From: Chaetorhynchus papuensis
Taxonomy: Eukaryota; Chordata; Aves; Passeriformes; Rhipiduridae
Direction: 5' to 3'
DNA: 64,000 nt
NCBI GenBank assembly: GCA_013396525.1
Contig: VWYX01001371.1
Coordinates: 1 to 64,000, forward strand
Each line of letters begins with the position of its first letter. The first letter of the stretch is position 1. A program made the translations under genes and the position numbers. The notes below the pieces were generated by a model, which worked only from the letters and a program-made list of their open reading frames with translations, made no database searches and was not told the DNA's origin. Shown here one piece after another: positions 37,817 through 52,145 of the stretch.

Positions 37817-40800
37817 CATCCTGCTGCAGTGTGGGGAAACACACAGGAGCTTTCACAAAGCCCTCCCTGAACAAAAGGTTTAAGCGTCTTTATGGACTTT
37901 GCCTTTCCCAGAGATGGAGAGTTTTCTGGCTGTGTGAATATACATAGGGATAAACAAGATTTTTAGGGCACGAGACCCCAAGAAGATCATTATTAGCAGT
38001 GTTATTCAGCTGCTTTTTTCCAATATGGTTTGTTTCAGAGTTGCTCTCGATAAACAGATGAATAATGAAACAGGTGTGATCCTGCTGTAGCAAAAGCAAA
38101 TGAAATGAAGGGAGAAACACTGGAGAGTGAGATAAAACCACAGTAAATGCATTCAGTGATGTCCAACACGTTTTAGAACCCTCATAGTTTCACTGAAACT
38201 GCAGTGGCTCTTATCAGCCACCAGCTGGGAATCCCAACTGATCAGAGTCAGAACCACTGTGCTATTTTGTTCATATTTTCCAAACAACAGAAAGAAAAGA
38301 GTGGATTTCCGAAGATTAATAAACACATCACGTTGTAATTATTTTGTTCCTTCTGTGTGTAGTAAAAGCTAATGGTTTTTTTTACTGCATGTTCTAACTC
38401 AGATTTCGCGTTCCTTATATTAAGGGACTCTGTAAGGAAATATAAAACCTACTTTAATGCCTTGTGTGCAAGCCTGTTTTGTTGAAGGATTTATAAATAT
38501 TAACAAGATAAAATTTACAAATGCAAAAGACACCATTTGCAGCTGTAAATGTTTAATTCTGAGGATACAGGAATAACATTTTCATCTTCATGCAAGTCAT
38601 GAGCTACAATATTAGAAGAATACTGATGTACAAAATGTTAAAATAGCACTTTGCCAGTAGTGATCGGAGGTGATTCAAAAGCCTTTCACCCTTTCTAGTC
38701 TCAGTTCCATATTGGACTTTCAGGTCTAAAAAATCTGCTTGGTATTGGTAGAAATCTGGAAAGTGGAAGCCCAACTGATAATATTAGGTATCAGCAGGAA
38801 TAAAGGATTTTAAGAGAAATAAAGAGTCTGTCAGTTACGAGCAGAATTTCCCTGTGTGTTCCTTGTACAAACCAGAATTCTGCACTGTCCTGCCACAGTG
38901 CTGATGGACTGGGAGAGGCATCCCTCTCGTGATGGACAGGGATGGATGAGGCAGGGTGGCAGGGCAGTGGTCACTCCAAGTCAGCATTCCAAATGGCTAA
39001 AGGGGAAGTTAAGCCATAAACGACGAAAACCTAAACTCCCCATGAAGAACACTTCCAGCATGGCAAAGGGATAATGGAAGGACTTGGTCATGACTGCAAA
39101 AGGTACAATTTGTTTTATTTATTTCTGCACTCTCACTTAGTGTGAGGCGTGGGGATGGTTTTGTTCCCTTGCATCTGTCACTTAACAGGTAAGTCAGGAA
39201 ATAACAGCACGGAAAGAAGGAGGCAGCGTGAAAGAGAAGAGTCCCCACAGGCTGTGCCACAGAGCAAGCACCACAGAAAGCAGAGCCTTCAATGGGAAAT
39301 GGGAAGGAGAGAGAAAATCCTTCCGTGTAATCAACCTGCCATTCTGCCGAGGCCACCTCCTGCACCATCAGCAGTAAATACCTGCTGATTTGACACATCC
39401 CCCAGCTGCCACAGCGTCTCTGAAGAGAATTTGTTGATGAAGGTATTTTCCAGACCAGTAAATAAACAACAACATCACAACCTATTTCTCAGGTATGCAC
39501 ACCCAGGCAAAGGGAAGATGAGCTGCATATTGTGCTATTAAACTCTTTAAGTACAATTTACAGCTAATTGCCTTTCACAGTGGGGGAAACCCATCCCTCC
39601 CCGGCCAGCTCCATGCTTGATTTTTTATCCAGCTTCCCCAGGCTTTAATTGCCTGCTCAGACTGGGATGGGAGGCTAATGAGAGTCTCCAGCAGCACATT
39701 CAACAGGGGCAGCTCAGCAGAAACGTGCAGTTTTAGTGCTTTGCTGCAGGCCAAGAGTTGCAGGGAGGGGAAGCCTCATGTCTTCTGTCCCTCATTAAAT
39801 ACTGGTGCACCATGGTAATTACAAAATACCATCCTTGCAGTCTTTTTCCAGGTCCAAAAGGCAGCTTAGACTTCTTTGTTCACAAACAGAAGAACTGAAA
39901 TACAGTGTTCTAACAAACACTGTAGACTATTAGGCCTGCATTTATGAGGTGATGGATGCCCAGAATTCAGTTGGCTCTTTGGCTCCAGTCATTTCACCAC
40001 AGCACAAAATGCTGTAGTGGGGTCTAGAAACTGCTGCAGTTACAGAGTCCTCTTGGCCCTGAATCACCCGTGGTGTTATGCTTAAATCTTTTAAGAGTAA
40101 ATAACCTTTTATTGATTAAATTGCTTTTATACCCAGTGTTTTAGTCCCTTGATTTTACGTGTGCACATGCAATTTTGCAGACAGACACAATATGCCTGGG
40201 GTTTTTTTGTCTCTACAGAATGTACTTGCTCTCAAACCCCAAGGGCGAGGGCGATGAGACAGCAGTGCAGGGTAGGATGCAACAGCAGTTTTAAATTATG
40301 CCACAATTGACTTGAGAGCAGCAGTGTGAAGCAGTGTCCTTACAACAGCAGAGAGGTCTTTAATGAGTTCCAAAGGAAAAACATTTACTTCTGAATTTTC
40401 ACTTAAGCAGGTGCCCAAAATGCTGCAGTGCACACTGCAAGCAGTTCTGCCCTGCGAATGACAATGGAGAGAAATCATCTACGAGGTAACCAAGCTCCAC
40501 AATATGTGCTGTGCCTCACACACTGCAGGGACTGCTTGGCTATTTTAGGAAATGTTCTTCTGCTCACATCTCCTCCTTTCCCCCATGGGTACAGACACAA
40601 GCATCTCCCAGCTCTCAGCAGCTCTTCACCTGCATCAATTCCCCACAGCCCCTGCGCCTGCCGTGACTCCAGGTCGTGTTTATCTTCAGGTCAAGCCTAT
40701 GATAATAAGCAGCACTTTCTGCAGCAGTTTTATATTGTTAATCTGCTTCCATTACCTCCAAAAAACAAGCTGTAAAAGTGCATTTAAAAGCCCTCATCTA

Positions 40801-41305
40801 AGATTTATTTACACAGCACGGATATACACTGGAATAGAAACTGAGCAAGGTCCCGTCTGGCTTTCTGGGAGGAGCAATAAAAGTGCCCAGTCCCCAGTGT
40901 GAGATTAGGTTTTCTTTATGATCCCCTGTCTAGCAGGTACTCCTGTTTTTACAGCCCAGCACAGTGAAGACGAGATGATTTTGGATATGGGCATTGCCAC
41001 ACGTCAACCCATTCACAGAAGAGCCAGTTTCAGTAAAACTGAAATATCTCCTATTCTTTGCCCTGACCCTCCCTCCCACCTGCACAGAAATAAATTCTGT
41101 GGGAGCCAATTCATGATGTGGGGGAAGAAAAGGTCACATCTCTGTTTTGAAGGCCTCTCCTGGACCTCCTGTCTTCTCTGCACACGTTGGTATTTTAGTA
41201 TGCCTAAGGGGGGAAGGGGGGAGCTCAGTGCTCCTCCTCAGATGCTCAGAGCAGGGTGCTGGTAACACCAGCTGTGGGTTCACCCCATGGACAGGCCATT
41301 CCCTA

Positions 41306-41362
41306 AGAGCTGGACTCGATGGGTCCCTTCCATATCAGAATATTCTGTGACTCTGTGGGAAT
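41306..41362 (+). mobile_element. CR1 LINE 3' tail fragment, plus strand
   Basis: GAGCTGGACTCGATGGGTCC, then CTTCCATATCAGAATATTCT and GTGACTCTGTG, match the last part of a CR1 element including its terminal octamer repeat. Only the tail is left. Confidence 0.85.
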
Positions 41363-41490
41363 CTGTGAATCCTGAGCAAGGTTTCTAAAGGACAGTGGTC
41401 ACTTCCTCCCCTCCCTCCCCACGGCAGGACAGTGCCTGGCCAGGTGGGACAGCTCCAGGTGATCCAAGGCTCCTCCACAGAAAAAGCACT

Positions 41491-41580
41491 GCTGGAACCG
41501 TAAATCCTGAGAATATCAGTCTTTATCCATCGATGCTGGAACCCTGAAAGACTGATACTCTCAGGATTCAGGGTTCCAAC
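41491..41580. repeat. Imperfect 35-bp inverted repeat with 20-bp loop
   Basis: The left arm (41491-41525, starting GCTGGAACCGTAAATCCTGA) pairs with the right arm (41546-41580) at 30 of 35 positions. The loop (41526-41545) contains a further partial copy of the outer motif (GCTGGAACCCT), so a motif present at the arm end occurs three times, twice direct and once inverted. A single-stranded copy could fold into a long hairpin. I do not recognise it as a known miRNA or transposon. It starts about 130 bp after a CR1 tail and shares CAATCCTGAG-like words with the sequence between. Confidence 0.8.
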
Positions 41581-43585
41581 AAAGCACAACTTTTTCTCCA
41601 CCCAGCAGAGCCTGCAGTAATTCCCAGGAATCGGGAACAACAATTTGGCCCCCCTCTGCCTCGATGTCTGACCCAAACATGAGGCTCACAGCCTGAAGAT
41701 GCTCTGGGTGTCCAAAGCAAACCCAGGCACACACCGAGCCCTCCGTGGGTCACTCCCAGGGGACACGGGGGTGCCTGGGGTTCCCCGTGTCTGACCCGTG
41801 GCACAGGGCCTGGGAGCACCTCCCAGGGGCGTTTGGAAAGGGCTCCTCCGAGCCAGGCGCTCTCCCTGAACTTGTTATGCAACAGCCCTACAAATAGTTC
41901 ATTCAGCACAGTCTGAGGATTAGTCTGGTTCAGCTGGACACTTGGAGCTTAATCCCGGCCAAGCAACAGAGTGTGGCAAAGGCATTCCTCGGATTTGCTG
42001 ACGGGAAGGATCTGCGGCCAGAAGCCAAGCAAATATGTGAGCTCTCAGAAAGCAGCATTCCCTCAGACACACGGGATGTCTATTCCCTATCACCCCTCAG
42101 AGTAATCACATCAGGCAACCTCCCATCCGGCTGCCAGCTCGCTCCAGGAAAAACAGGGAAGGTGGCGTTTCAGCCCCATGGCAAGTGACAGCTCAGGGTC
42201 AGCAGCAGGCCACGGCTGAGGGGAGCTCTGAGAGGAGAATCTCCCCGAGCTGGCACTAAAAAGGGCTCTGCCTCAGGTTTTACTCGCAGTTTGCTCCGAA
42301 GCAGAGCAACAGTTTCGCTTTCAGTGAGCGCGGACGGTGTTGTCTTGGCTGCCTGTCCATGCAGGCACATTTAATTATCGCAGATCCACAAAAGAACCAA
42401 TTATGTTCCAAATTAAACTCCCTCTCTCGTCCCTGCCCTTTAATGTGCTGACAAATAAAAGCACGAAGTGATTTGTATTCATCACCAGGATGGCTGGGAG
42501 AGGTTCGGAGCTCACAGAGGCAACCGGGCCAGGACAGGAATGCTCAGGCTCAGGAGGGAATTTTAATTGCAGATGTTCTGCACAAGGTAATGAGGGACCT
42601 GCGTGCTGAGGCTGCAAGGAAAAAATACTCTGAGGGTTCTCTTCCAATTTAAACTAAATTTATAGAATTTAAAAAAAAAAAATATGAACAATAAATTAGG
42701 ATTACATCACCACCGAGCCAACACCTCACCCCTCTTGGTGATGGTGATCTCAATCACAAAACTCACTGCTCCGCCCTGTTTTGGCAAATAAAAGGAAGCA
42801 GTTGTTTGGAGCATTTTATGAATATTGAAAATATATTTCCTCATACTCTGGCTAAACAGTTCTTTTCCTTTTTTTGTGTGTGATAAAAATCAATAGCAAA
42901 AGAGCTTCAGTTATTAGAAAAACGCATTTCAAGCCCTCTAAGGATGTTTCTGGAACCTTACTGAGAGGGATCAAACCTGCTTTTGTAAAGTCCTGCTTCA
43001 GATCTCTATACTGAGAAATAAACATATGTTACTCTAACCAAAAATTCCTCCCTCTAAATTTAAAGGTCCGTAATTGTGCAGTGCTCTGGCAGCCAAACAA
43101 AACAGGTATTTTCACACAAAGAAACCCTTCTCGATTGTTTCACAGAAAGAGCCCTGGCATGAATCTGTAGCAGAGCACTCCTCAGCAGCTAAAATTGGTG
43201 CTGCACTGAAGGGAAACTGCCTGGTGGCTCCTCCACGCTGACAAGGCAGCTGTGCCATGGGGGTGGAGGGCAAAGGCTGCTTTAAAATTAATTGTTTGGC
43301 GTGGGAGGCAGCCCTGCAAATGAAGTGAGCTGAGGTGCCCTGGTGTGGAACATCCCCTGCAGGCCCTGCTGGCCAGGGGCAGCTCGGGCTCCGTGGGCGA
43401 GGTGGGTGCAGCCCAGGGCTGCTTCACACGGGGGCTGCTGGGCTCTGCGGGAACACCACGGAGCTCTTGCAGCTTGGAACACAAAAATGTTCATCCAATT
43501 AAAGCCCCTGCCCAACAGCAGGCAGCCTTTGTGGCTTCTGCACACAACTGGGGCCACACGGCCACAAAACTGTGCCCTTATTCCA

Positions 43586-43605
43586 GAGCTGAGCTGAGCT
43601 GAGCT
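43586..43605 (+). repeat. (GAGCT)4 short tandem repeat
   Basis: Four GAGCT units in a row. The pentamer is common in immunoglobulin switch regions, but four units in this setting are just a short simple repeat. Confidence 0.85.
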
Positions 43606-46600
43606 GCCCCACGTCCCAGCAGTGCCCAGGGACACAAACCTGCTCTTTCTGCACCAGAAAGGCCCTGCCACACAAGCCATTATATAAAAGTATCTCAGCT
43701 GGCCAGGCCTGACCTCACTCGGGCTCAGCGAGGGTGTCTCACGTCGGGGCTGTCGGAATTCGGCAGATGAAGGTCAGACTCAGAGAAGGGAGTCAGATCC
43801 TGCACAGGCATAATTTAGTGTCACAGAAATGCCTTCCAGAGCTGTTCTACCATTCTTCAGCTAATAGGGTGGCTATTTAAAGAAAGAAGGCTCTTTGCAG
43901 TGATCCAATCATTTGGAACACGACTGCTGTGTGACCAGCTTTGGTCACACATTTCTCTGTTCTTATTTAGGGAACCGAGACCATCCAGTTATTTCTGCAC
44001 AACTGAAGGGATCGATTAAAATATTCATTTCCATTAGTTCTGATTCTCTAGAACACTCGTAGACAGAGTACCTGCCAGAGCCAGACCACAGCCAGCAAAA
44101 TGCTCAGGAAGGGCTGAATAGTTCGGTATGAAGTCTCGAGTATTTTCATTTCACTTCATGCCCACGAGCCTTTACTTCTTTTCCATTACAATACGAGGCA
44201 GTCTCTGCTCTGTGCTGTCAGGACAGTCACAAATGAGTGTCTCTATCGTTGGTGAAGCAGTGCTGTGACAAGAACAATCAGGCAAGGCGAGCTCTCTCAT
44301 TAAATGCTCAGATGCATGAAAACAGCCAGGCATTTTTTCCTCTAGGAACTGCAGGAATTAAAACACACCAATTTGGAGCTGTGAAAGATCACAAGAGCAC
44401 ATTTAAGAGCTCCGCGTAAGTGTGGGAGATGCCCACAACGTCTCCTCAGAATTTCGCCGGTTTTGTTGATATTCAGGCTGCTCACAAAACAGATTGAGAG
44501 GTACAAACCACAGAGCATCACACAGCCAGTGCAAACTCCCCTTCTTCAGGAATGGCAGCTTCTGCACTTCCTGGCAGACTGTGCCTGATGGCTTTGGGAC
44601 TCAGATGAGCTCATTATTTGACCATGATTTGCAGAGGGACCAAACCCTGCCACAGTCCCCCCTCCTCTCCCCAGCTTTTCCCGCTGAGGTACCAGAGCTG
44701 TGTCCCAGCAGGGGAGGTTCCCTACACACCCTGAGCACACAGAAACCTTTGGGCAGCACCTTTCAGCACCCACCAGCCGCAGGTTTGAGCTCTGCTGCTC
44801 AGCTCTTGGTACAAAGGCACAAATCAGGGTTGCAGCCTGGCTGCCAAAGCTCACCCCCCAAAAAATCCTGCTCTGTTTTCTGTGCTTGAAAAGCGTGAAC
44901 GTGTCTCCCCTCTGACACACGTCCTGGTCTGCTGTTCTGCTTTCAGCTGCCTCAAATTGCATCTCCCACACCTCAAATTCAGCGCCGCTGGGTGAGAAAC
45001 AAGTGGCACTGAGGTGATGTTCTGAACAGAGGGGTCAGCAGGAACACTGACCCACCCACGAGGGAGCTGCAGTGGCAGCATCAGCCGCTTGTCCCCCTCC
45101 TGCTGCCCTCTGGGGTTGCTTGAGGCCACTCCTGATACCAAAACCAGCCAGGAAACACATCCTAAGGGAAGGATCAGCCACACTGAACTCCATCCTGAAA
45201 GTCTAAAGTGAGAGGAGTCACCAAGGGGGTGAAGTAACAGCACAAACCCGGGGAGGAGAAAACATCTTTCAGCCCAGGAACTGACAGAAATAAATCTGAG
45301 AGCATCTCACTGGGATCCACGTGGAGGCAACTGCAACTGGTCCTGCATACGAGCTGCATATTAAAATATGGATTTTCTCTGATGGGCCTCAGTAATCTCA
45401 TCACCCCTGCAAAGGGTACCTGCACGTGGGAGCTTTTGCCTGCATTTCCTGGAATGACCCCAGTGAATTTTCCTCAGGTGCAATGCTGGAGAGAGCAGAC
45501 CAACAGCTCCTGGGCAAGCTCCTGGGCTGCTGGAGAACTGAGCCCAGCTGAGATATGAAAATGGCATGTGTGCAGGAGAGCCCAACACCTCCACATCGAC
45601 TGTACTTGTACATTTTTAGAAAAAATTCTTGACATGACAAATATTTTTTCACCCAATAAACTATGTATTTAAAGTAAAAAAGCCCTTCCTTTTTCAAAAT
45701 TCTGAAGCATGGAAAAAGAATAAAGCCAAACCTATGCCTACGATGCACAGACTTTAGAAAAAAAGGTGTACAGAAAGCATTACTATTTGATTTTCCACAT
45801 CTGACCTACTATTTCACATTTTACAGTTTGTTACTCCAAGTAACCCAGCTCTATTAGATATGAGCCTAAATTTAATGCAGAGCACCCAGACAATCACTAC
45901 ACAGCCTGTGAATTTGAGAGACAGAATTTACTCAATTCCATTTTAATTTCTATTGTGTGTAGAAGTGTTTAGAGTGTGAGCCTTGCTACGAGATGACAGA
46001 ATATCATTATACAGCAATTCAAATGCTTTCAAGACTGCTAAGAAAGCTCCACTATAATGACAGGCCTTGTGAAGTGCTTAAGAAATGCTGTTTCATCCCT
46101 TCTAGACGGGTTTAGGATAAGAAAATTCATATAATAAGATGATATATTTACAGCACACAGGTTAACCTTTAAACTTGCTATAATCATATTATCCAGGATG
46201 GGATAAGACCTGCAAGCACTGGCATCACATGGTCCTTCTGAGTTGGGATTTTTTTTTTTGTTTGCTACGAAAAGCAGAAGATCTGGGGGGATGTTCTTGC
46301 AAGATGGCATCGCTCTCCTTGTCCAGCTCCTCCTCTCAAGGGTTCTGGAATTTTTCAATAAGGCTGAACATCAGCTTCCTTCAAAAACACTGGGCTCAGG
46401 AAAGGGGAAACAGCCTGACTTGGTATTTATGTGCCAAGATAAATAAGAATGTCAGAGGAAGTGAACATTTTAAAAGATTGGGTAAACAAACCCCGCGAGG
46501 GTGGCTCGCTTTTCCTAGAATGTTCAAACACCCACACTTTTTTTTTTTTTTTACAAAAATATCAACTGGAAATAAAATCTCTTCCATGGCACAATTCCAC

Positions 46601-49600
46601 TGTGATCACAGGCAAGCAAAGGAATGCAGCCTGTGCCCAAGACCACATTTGGCTCCCAGCAGACACAGTTTCCCTTCCCCAGAGCTGGATTCCTGTTCTT
46701 ACTGTGATCTGTGTGGCACCCACCAGCTGCTTTGTGCTCTCCAAAACATCAGCCAGCTGAAAGTGGGATTTAGCAGAGAGCCAGTCTCCTCTGGTTCAGC
46801 CAGGAAATAAGTCAATCCAGGCAGTAAAAATTATATACAGCTTTATCTGTTGAATTCTGAGTAACAGATAAGGGAGACAGAGCAGCACCATGATGATAAA
46901 TCAAGGTACACAGCTCTCCAGTCTTCCTTCAGAGAATAAAGGAATGAATGATCTCATCATGGACTGCCCCACTCCAACACCAGCCTGGAGACCTGAGGGA
47001 TCCTACCAAAGGATGTCCTTCAGAAATCTGTATTTATCTCAGTATTGTGTTAACCTCGGCTTTGAACGCTGCTTTCCCATTTGCAGACAAATAGTTTTCA
47101 AAGTGAAGCAAATGAATAAAAGTCAACTTCCGACATATCTCCACTGTCACACTGGCACTGAAAGGTGCAGTTTATCCTCTGAGCAGCGAGAGGCTCCCTG
47201 CCCAGGCTTCCAGAGCAGTTAATAATGACTCAGGAACACTGGCACTGGTGTGCCAGCGAGGCTGGAGAAAGGGACAGACCTGGTCACTCACAGTCCAATT
47301 AAAATCTAAGGCTGTGTGCACAAAACAATTCTACTCCTTTGCTGGTTTGGTGCACAGACTGGACTCCTTTGAAGAAGTCCTGCTTGGCTTCCAGGAACCA
47401 GCTCATCCCGGCAGAAGCAGCTGGGATCTGCTTTGCTGAGTGCTGGAGTCTTTTCTCAGTGGCAAAGCGATTCAGATGAGGTACTGTGAGCAGAAGGACG
47501 TGCAAGAGGATGATGTAACCGTACCCAGAGTGCTGTGGGGAGGCTGGAGCGCTCAGACAAATAGCTGGAGCTCACCAGAGAGGAAAGCTTGCGCAGCAAA
47601 CACCAACTGCAGGCTCAGGGGCTCAGCCCTGGTGCTGCTCCTGACCTCGAGCACCACCAGTCCTGCTCTGTTGTGCCTCAGAGCAAGCCAGCAAACGCTT
47701 CTGCTGTTGATGGACAAACATGCACACCAGGCATTTGCTGTATGTCAGCCTTCCCAGGTCTGACACGGCCCTAACAAACAGCTTGGACCGGGATGCAGAA
47801 GGCTCAGCAACGGGAACTGCTCGGGTTTTGCTCCCTTTGCACACCAACACTTCGTATTCTCCTACAGCTGACAGCTCCCTCATTCGCTTCCACCATGGCC
47901 GAGCTCTGGAGCCAAACAGAAGTTGCTCACAAATCTCCTCCGTGGTTTTCCTTATCCTTTCACAAAAAGAGTGGGTGTGAAGGCTGAACTGGAGAGCTGG
48001 AGCTGGGCTTTTGTTCGGTGCTCTACAGGAATGGGGACATGAACAAAATCAAAGCTCCTGGATCTGTAAATGCTGGAGGCAGAGGGGTGCAGGCACCCAG
48101 TCAGACACTGCTGCTGCTCAGAACTGGACTGGGACTTCTGGGGTGTAACTGCTGGGGGAACCCAGGATTCCAGCCCTCGTCCCACTGCGGAGCGCCTGAG
48201 CCAGCACCTGTGAAGGAGCAAAGTCCTCTGCATTCCTGTGCCCTGTCCATCCCGCTGTCTGCTCCAGGCACGTCTGGAACGTGAGCTCTGTGCTCCCAGG
48301 GGCTGCTGAGAGTGTTGGACGTGGCCAGGTCAGTCCTGCACAGCCACCCCGGGGAGCTGCACACTCCGCAGCAGCGTGTCCCGCTGGAATCGCTGGCTCC
48401 AGGCTGGGGACCCGCTGCTCCAAAGGCTCCCTGTCCTCCCTGGGAAGCTGGGCCACCCCACAGGGCACGTCCCTGGGCCTTCAGGGGCTGTGCAGGGTGA
48501 GCTGGGGCTCTGGATGGTGCTGAGCCAACGCAAGCACGGCTCCTGAACCATGGAGAGAGGAGATTAAGGGAGCAGCCAAGCAGGAGCCCTGGGAAGAGGC
48601 AAAGTCCAGGGTGGGATGAAGGGACAAACAAATGGCACTACAGAGGAGCCCCATGACAACGGGACTCGCAGCAACACACAAACAGGAAGGGAAGGAGAGC
48701 AGAGTGAAATTTAACCCCGCAATTATTTTCTTTGGCTCGTTTCCTTTCCAGCCGGCCCTCCACACCGTATCAGCAGGTTAATGTTACCATCCCTGACCCC
48801 CCAGCAAGGCTTTAGAAATTCACGTGTGCCACGGATTTCAGAGCATAATGGCCCAGATAAGCTCCTCTCTGGGATACAAATGCCTGATGCTCAGACACCT
48901 AAAGCGGGGTGTTGCTCTGCCCTTCCCATTTCCCACCTCATCACTTCTGTTGCTGATAACAGAATGGGGTTTTACTTTTCCACTGGGCTATTCACCATAT
49001 TAATCAAGAGACACAAAGCACCATGGTTATACCAACGTGTCCCACAAATAGGATCCACCTAGTAAAGTCTGGTTACCAGGAAATATTTTCCTATGGCCCT
49101 TTGCTGGAAAAAACCACATTTGAGGCCACCCCTCTTTGGCAGCAGCTATCAAACAAGGAAAAAGAGAGCAGTGTCTAAAAGGAAATACATTTCCCCCCCC
49201 CCTTTTGGAACTGAATCCAAGAATATTCTGTGGGTGAAGCCCCGTGGAAGGGGCACGCAGCTGAACCAACAGCCTTTGGTGCACACTGAGTAACACAACA
49301 AACGCACACCAGGCCACTTTCTCCAGCCACACTCTTTGATCCCTGCCTTCTCTGCTGATTACTGCCTTGAAGACTGCCTCAACTGATCCAAACCTTGGCT
49401 TAAATCTTAGGAAAATACCCTCGGAGTGCACAGCATGAGTATGAAACCATCTGCCTCGAGCCCAAGGAGGTCTTCAGAACCGACCCCTCTGAAGCAGCTG
49501 GGTTTTTGTCCTTCAGTGTGATCCCACCACAGCTGTGCTGCTGATGCTGTCTGCCTCTGCACTTCAGCACTGCACTAAAGCTTGAGGAAACTGGGAGGAC

Positions 49601-51393
49601 TGGGAAAAACCCTTTCCCTGAGTGCCCCTTCCCCGTGTGTCCGTAGGTGTTGGTTGTTTCTGAGTGCCGGGCTCGTTCCGGGGAGCGCGAGACACTGAGG
49701 GGAACTCACCTCCGGAGCTGGTGGTGCCCAAAAGAGCTGAAAATGTTCCCCAGGCCCCGTGTTCTGCAGGTCTCACGTGCCCACACACAGAATCCCACCT
49801 GTACAAAGTGATTTCTCTGTCTCATTGATCCAGCCTATGGAACTGATCCTGCCTAGTGCTCCCAGGCTGCTGGGAGAGCACACAACTGAAAGGGAGGTTT
49901 CCAAAATCCAGCTCTGCCTCTAATATCAACTTTCCCCTGCAGCTGAACAAACCGTTCTCTCCTTTCCTCTCCCTCAGTCTTTCCATCTGGAAAATGAAGA
50001 CATTTGCATCTGTGCTCTGGGTGCCTGTGCTGTGCATTTCAATCAGCAAATGTTTATAAAAAACATTTCGGGAGGGAAAATTACGTAGTTCTGATTTAAT
50101 ACATTCATTTATATTTTTGAAGAGCAAAACAAAACCCAGCAAAGCCCACAAGCCCGGGATCATTCATCAAGGATCCAATCCAGAGTCCATGGAATTAATT
50201 TTCCTTGAGGTTATGGCCCAGGCACCTCAGGCCTGATATTAAATATGAAGGAGTTCTTATTGCAGCTCCAGATGAACATCTACCAGCTATCACAACAGAC
50301 AAAATGAAATCAGGCAGCAGATTTAACTCTCCTCCCCCTCCTCCAAACCACATCCCAGTCCTGTACCTCTGAATGCCACTGCACTGGGCAGGGCCTGTCA
50401 GCTCCCACATTAGCCCTTCCTCCTGGAAGGGGCTCCTGCACCCCCTGGACAGCATCAGCCTGGTACTTGTTCCCACTGCCCACGTTAGAAACTTCTGAGT
50501 GGCCAAAACACTTCCTAAACTCCAGGCTGCTCAGTCCTCACATGTACAAGGTCTGTGAATTTTTTTTTGGAGACCTAAAGGAGTGAGGAGCCTGGATTAA
50601 ATGGAATTTCAGCAGGATTTTTCACTCTGGTGAATGCAGCTGTTGGAGGAAGCAGCCAGCTAAGCTGTTTCTTGCAGGGGGCACACACACACAGTTCTGC
50701 CTTGCTGAAAACCAAATATCTTTTTAAAAAGTTGGGGTTTTTTCCTGTCATCTCCCTTCTCATGCTTCAGGAGGGGACTTAATTTTCCAGTGGGCACAGC
50801 ACAGCAGCCTGGCAACCTTCTGTGCTTTGACAGATCTCAAGCTCCTGCTTCTGGAGGAGTCCCCTCTAACACATGCAGAGCCTTCTGCCTGGGGGAAGCC
50901 TCACAACAAGACCCAGCTTGCCTGCGATTCTTTCCTTCCCGAATCAAAATCCTCCCCTGGAAAATGTGAATTTCCTTCTGAAGCTTTTCAGTTCCCTGCA
51001 GACCGAGCGCTGGGGATGGAGCAGTGTCCAAACACCGGCAGACCAACAGCACAACCGCACAATTCACCTGTTCAAACTCGCAGCTGCCTCCACGCCCCTG
51101 AACTCCCGGCTGTCCTTGCAGAGGATGCATTTCTGCTGTGACAGCACCGCCAGTCACAGGCAAGAGTTTTCCAAAACGGTGCCTGTCCGTGGAACCCCTC
51201 CCAGCAAAGCACTGGGTGCCAGCAACACCCTTCCCCTCCCTGCACTGCCCCAGCCTCCCCCCAGCAGAGCCTCCTTTGTTCCAGCAGCAGCACGAGAGGG
51301 ATGCTGAGCAGCCTCATCCCTGCCCAGGACTGCAGCCCTGGGGTCACACCCATCACCGAACACCCCTGGACTCGTCAGGGCCGTGCAGGAGTG

Positions 51394-52145
51394 NNNNNNN
51401 NNNNNNNNNNNNNNNNNNNNNNNNNNNNNNNNNNNNNNNNNNNNNNNNNNNNNNNNNNNNNNNNNNNNNNNNNNNNNNNNNNNNNNNNNNNNNNNNNNNN
51501 NNNNNNNNNNNNNNNNNNNNNNNNNNNNNNNNNNNNNNNNNNNNNNNNNNNNNNNNNNNNNNNNNNNNNNNNNNNNNNNNNNNNNNNNNNNNNNNNNNNN
51601 NNNNNNNNNNNNNNNNNNNNNNNNNNNNNNNNNNNNNNNNNNNNNNNNNNNNNNNNNNNNNNNNNNNNNNNNNNNNNNNNNNNNNNNNNNNNNNNNNNNN
51701 NNNNNNNNNNNNNNNNNNNNNNNNNNNNNNNNNNNNNNNNNNNNNNNNNNNNNNNNNNNNNNNNNNNNNNNNNNNNNNNNNNNNNNNNNNNNNNNNNNNN
51801 NNNNNNNNNNNNNNNNNNNNNNNNNNNNNNNNNNNNNNNNNNNNNNNNNNNNNNNNNNNNNNNNNNNNNNNNNNNNNNNNNNNNNNNNNNNNNNNNNNNN
51901 NNNNNNNNNNNNNNNNNNNNNNNNNNNNNNNNNNNNNNNNNNNNNNNNNNNNNNNNNNNNNNNNNNNNNNNNNNNNNNNNNNNNNNNNNNNNNNNNNNNN
52001 NNNNNNNNNNNNNNNNNNNNNNNNNNNNNNNNNNNNNNNNNNNNNNNNNNNNNNNNNNNNNNNNNNNNNNNNNNNNNNNNNNNNNNNNNNNNNNNNNNNN
52101 NNNNNNNNNNNNNNNNNNNNNNNNNNNNNNNNNNNNNNNNNNNNN
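51394..52145. other. Assembly gap (752 N)
   Basis: Unknown bases between two contigs. The sequence to the left is normal and the sequence to the right carries the 47-base A8 lattice from its first possible site, so this gap marks the border of the affected contig. Confidence 0.99.

Larger units (their letters stand above)
24441..51393. other. Noncoding DNA upstream of the IQSEC1 first exon
   Basis: I see no reading frame here with recognisable protein similarity or plausible exon structure. The open frames are short and overlap on both strands, as chance would give. The region contains a CR1 tail, three short tandem repeat arrays, simple repeats and an inverted repeat, listed separately. It may be intergenic, or an intron of a longer IQSEC1 transcript that starts farther upstream, as mammalian IQSEC1 has several promoters. 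An AT-rich stretch at 26460-26720 looks unlike a decayed repeat. Confidence 0.7.

Noticed and set aside
51394..52145. Gap length 752 equals 16 x 47
   Set aside because: A chance match of about 1 in 47. The lattice phase does not line up with either gap border, so I give it no weight.
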